7,707 nt of DNA, taken from NCBI GenBank assembly GCA_050485745.1, contig JBJHBY010000173.1, positions 1 to 7,707 of the forward strand. The letters are read 5' to 3'. Source of the stretch: JBJHBY01 sp050485745 (lineage in GTDB: Bacteria > Pseudomonadota > Gammaproteobacteria > Pseudomonadales > CAMLJR01). The translations under genes and the position numbers were made by a program. Below the pieces are notes generated by a model. It saw nothing but the letters and a program-made list of their open reading frames with translations, was not told the DNA's origin and searched no databases. The first letter of the stretch is position 1; each line of letters begins with the position of its first letter. Shown piece by piece: positions 5,548 through 7,707 of this stretch.

Positions 5548-6266
5548 GCGAGACGGAGCGGGAGCGGGCTGGGCCGGCCGAACAGCCGCCGCACCAGCGT
5601 CGCGTGCGCAGCTTCGTGCTGCGCACCGGGCGAGTGACGCCGGGCCAGGAACGGGCCATGGCGGAGAACTGGCCGCGCTGGGGCCTGGAGTTGGAGCATG
5701 GCTTGATCGACCCGGCGGCTATCTTCGGGCGCGAGGCACCCCTGGTGCTGGAGATCGGCTTCGGCATGGGGCAGTCCCTGGTGGCGATGGCCGCCGCTGC
5801 CCCGGAGCAGGACTTCATCGGCATCGAGGTGCATCACCCCGGTGTCGGCAAGCTGCTGCACAGCATGCGCGAGCAGGGTGTGGATAATATCCGCGCCTAC
5901 TGTGCCGACGCGGTCGAAGTGCTGGAGCGGTGCATTCCGGAAGCCAGTCTCGACCGGGTGCAGATCTTCTTCCCGGACCCGTGGCACAAGAAGCGCCACC
6001 ACAAGCGCCGCCTGATCCAGCCCGGCTTCGTCGCGTTGCTGCGTTCGCGCCTCAAACCTGGTGGTGTGCTGCATCTGGCCACCGACTGGCAGGACTACGC
6101 GGAGCATATGCTGGCGGTGCTGGAGGCTGTCCCGGGCTTTGGCAACCTGGCGCCCGGTGGTGGCTATGTGCCCCGCCCGGCCACGCGCCCGCAGACCAAA
6201 TTCGAGCTGCGTGGCGAGCGCCTGGGTCACGGGGTCTGGGACCTGATGTTCGAGCGCCGGGACTGA
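5544..6266 (+). CDS. trmB: tRNA (guanine46-N7)-methyltransferase TrmB
   Basis: SAM-dependent enzyme making m7G at position 46 in the variable loop of tRNAs. The 240-residue product matches E. coli TrmB throughout: RSFVLRTGRVTPGQE (22-36), SAM motif EIGFGMG (70-76), FIGIEVHHPGVGKLL (91-105), the FFPDPWHKKRHHKRR block (142-156), LATDW (178-182) and the C-terminal substrate-binding segment RPATRPQTKFELRGERLGHG (211-230). Start ATG 5544 was chosen for its 4-base overlap with the DUF423 stop; the frame is open further upstream, but only inside that gene. One base separates its stop from the GTG start of the next gene. Confidence 0.96.
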   Translation: MSETERERAGPAEQPPHQRRVRSFVLRTGRVTPGQERAMAENWPRWGLELEHGLIDPAAIFGREAPLVLEIGFGMGQSLVAMAAAAPEQDFIGIEVHHPGVGKLLHSMREQGVDNIRAYCADAVEVLERCIPEASLDRVQIFFPDPWHKKRHHKRRLIQPGFVALLRSRLKPGGVLHLATDWQDYAEHMLAVLEAVPGFGNLAPGGGYVPRPATRPQTKFELRGERLGHGVWDLMFERRD

Positions 6267-6267
6267 G

Positions 6268-7257
6268 GTGGCCCCTGTGCGCCCGCTGCTGTTCTGCCTG
6301 TTATGGCTGACTGCCGCCGGTGCCAGCGCCCTGGAGCTGTCGTCGCAGCGCCTGCAACAGCCGCTGCCGCTGGCGACGGAGTTTGTCTGGTTCGCTGACC
6401 GCGCCGGTGCCTACACCCTGGGTGACCTGTTGCGCGAGCCCGGGTCGGCACCCTGGCAGGCTTTGTCCGATGCCGAAGCGCTGCCCCGATACGACACCGC
6501 CTTTCACTGGTTTCGCCTCGACCTCGACAACCCCGGTGCCGAGGTGCTGCGCCTGCTGCTGGTCTACGCCCACCCGCGCCAGGACATTCTCAACGTCTAC
6601 GTGGTCGCCGATGGCAGTGTTATACAGCGCTTCGAGACCGGCAGCCTGCGCCCCTTTGACTCGCGCCCGCTGGCCCATCACCACTTTCTGTTTCCCTTCG
6701 ACCTCGCCCCCGGGCAACGCGTCGAACTGCTGATCCAGGTGCAGAGCCGACCCTCCTATGTTCCTGCCGCCACGACCCTGTGGGAGCGCGATGTGTTCCT
6801 CGCGCAAACGCCGCGGGCGGAAATCTGGCAATGGTTTTTTCTGGGTATGCTCAGTGCCATTGCCCTCTATCACCTGGTGGTTTTCGGCCTCACCCGCGAC
6901 ATCTCCTATCTGCTGTACACCCTGTATATCGGCGCCAACCTGTGGCTGTTTCTCGCCTCCTATGGCCAGGGCTTTCGCTACCTGTGGCCGCAGTCGCCCC
7001 ATCTCGACCAGCTGATGACCCATCTTGTGGCCTCGGTCATCGGCATCTGCGTCAGCCTGTTTACCGTGAGCTTTCTCAACCTGCGGGACAAGCTGCCGCT
7101 GATGGCGCGGGTGTTTATCGGTATCAGCCTGATCTGGGCGGGCCTGCTGGCCCTGCGTCTGCTGCTGGAGGGTCCGGCGGGATTTTTCATCCAGGTGGTG
7201 GAGAACCAGTTCCGCATTGCCCTGGTGCTGAGCTGGCTGACCGGCTGCTACTGGCAG
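6268..7257 (+). pseudogene. 7TMR-DISM sensor protein, truncated at its 3' end
   Basis: N-terminal part of a membrane sensor of the 7TMR-DISM class (diverse intracellular signalling modules). Residues 1-21 look like a signal peptide ending ASA|LE. Residues about 25-170 form the periplasmic 7TMR-DISMED2 carbohydrate-binding-like domain (YDTAFHWFRLDL, 75-86). The membrane domain starts at about 186, with helices near 188-208, 212-232, 248-270 and 278-300 and a fifth from about 306. Family resemblance stops near residue 328-330 (about 7250), inside the fifth helix. The frame runs on to a stop at 7402-7404 as arginine/glycine-rich sequence unlike any membrane protein. The remaining helices and the expected output domain (GGDEF, histidine kinase or similar) are missing. 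GTG 6268 follows the trmB stop by one base, so it was probably co-transcribed with trmB. The cut may be an assembly join rather than a biological pseudogene. Confidence 0.75.
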
Positions 7258-7294
7258 GTGCCGGCGCCACCGAAGTTCTGGTGGTTGACGAACA

Positions 7295-7325
7295 GCAACG
7301 GTCCGCCCGTGCGGCGGGCCGTTGC
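7295..7325. terminator. Strong GC-rich hairpin just past the break
   Basis: GCAACGGTCCGCC (7295-7307) and GGCGGGCCGTTGC (7313-7325) form a 13-bp stem with one G·T position and a 5-base loop. A second stem, CCGCGC (7358-7363) and GCGCGG (7368-7373) around a GTGA (GNRA-type) loop, lies 32 bp further on. No T-run follows on either strand, so this would be a terminator only of the type seen in high-GC genomes. It may mark an intergenic region of the foreign segment. Confidence 0.5.
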
Positions 7326-7359
7326 GCGTGCGGTGGCGTCGCCCGGACGTGGGGGGACC

Positions 7360-7689
7360 GCGCGTGAGCGCGGCGACGGAGACCGTCGAGGCCTGGACAC
7401 TTGACCAGCCTGGCGCTCGGTCGACGGGAAGGAAGCGGATCGGGCCGTGGACGACGGCGGCGCGAAAGGTCTGCGACGCTCCGGCTGCCGCCTCGGCCGA
7501 TTTTCCGGTCATGTATGCCGCGTCGGCCGCCAGCATCCCGACGATCAGAAGTACGTACGTTCCGCCGATCAGGCTCAACGTGAGGAAAAACAGCGCATTG
7601 GAAATCCGCAAATGCAAAGCGCTTGGAGGCCGACCCAGCGCATGCGGTTCCGACGCTTCCAAGGCGCCGTTGCCGACGTCACTGGCCAC
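7360..7689 (-). CDS. N-terminal part of an unidentified membrane protein
   Basis: Minus-strand GTG at 7689 has a strong ribosome binding site (GGGAGAGG on the minus strand, 7703-7696) six bases upstream. The first 110 or so residues have coding-like codon use (third positions mostly G/C) and contain one clear hydrophobic helix at 31-58 (LTLSLIGGTYVLLIVGML inside it). Residues 61-110 are mildly hydrophilic. I do not recognise the family; the helix resembles the first segment of some ABC permeases of Planctomycetes, but the sequence after it does not support that. The frame stays open to 6301, but beyond about residue 110 it is antisense to the 7TMR-DISM gene and not credible. Composition is less GC-rich than the genes to its left, suggesting a different source. 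Confidence 0.4.
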
Positions 7690-7707
7690 GAGCCGCCTCT
7701 CCCGAGT

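Noticed and set aside
6301..7359. C-terminal 350 residues of the minus-strand frame that starts at 7689
   Set aside because: Antisense of the 7TMR-DISM gene, Gln/His-rich; only the first 110 residues or so look coding.
1..7707. tRNA, rRNA or known riboswitch genes
   Set aside because: Reading through the non-coding gaps showed no recognisable cloverleaf, rRNA segment or riboswitch core on either strand; this was by eye only.

Overview
The window is high-GC bacterial DNA. Its core, about 180 to 7250, carries the gene order rsmD (divergent) / ftsY-ftsE-ftsX / rpoH that is typical of Gammaproteobacteria. The protein sequences (RsmD, FtsY, RpoH, TrmB) read like gammaproteobacterial homologues. 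The dispersed-repeat style (GCTGGGTTA palindromes and a TAACAGGCT-ended element) suggests a Chromatiales or Ectothiorhodospiraceae-like lineage, but that placement is inference and was not tested by any search.

Layout. 1-178 holds no confident gene: an open frame entering from the left edge, with unusual C-tracts. rsmD (16S rRNA G966 methyltransferase) is on the minus strand. It is divergent from ftsY-ftsE-ftsX, three overlapping plus-strand genes for membrane targeting (SRP receptor) and divisome/peptidoglycan-hydrolase control. A 353-bp gap with two REP-like palindromes leads to rpoH, the heat-shock sigma factor. A 258-bp gap holding a MITE-like element and a small tandem repeat follows. 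Then comes a tightly packed set: a DUF423 membrane protein, trmB (tRNA m7G46 methyltransferase) and a 7TMR-DISM sensor protein.

The most interesting signal is the rpoH promoter. A near-perfect CIRCE operator (TTAGCACTC-N9-GACTGCTAA, one mismatch) lies exactly over a sigma70-type promoter and over the -10 of a sigmaE-type promoter (GGAACTT-N15-TCTAA). If real, the HrcA repressor, sigmaE and sigma70 all meet at rpoH, joining heat-shock circuits usually regarded as alternatives.

The right end is abnormal. The 7TMR-DISM protein loses all family resemblance near residue 328-330 (about nucleotide 7250). What follows is a strong hairpin and then the start of an unrelated minus-strand gene with a good ribosome binding site. 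This is either a genomic rearrangement or, more likely, a chimeric join in the assembly.
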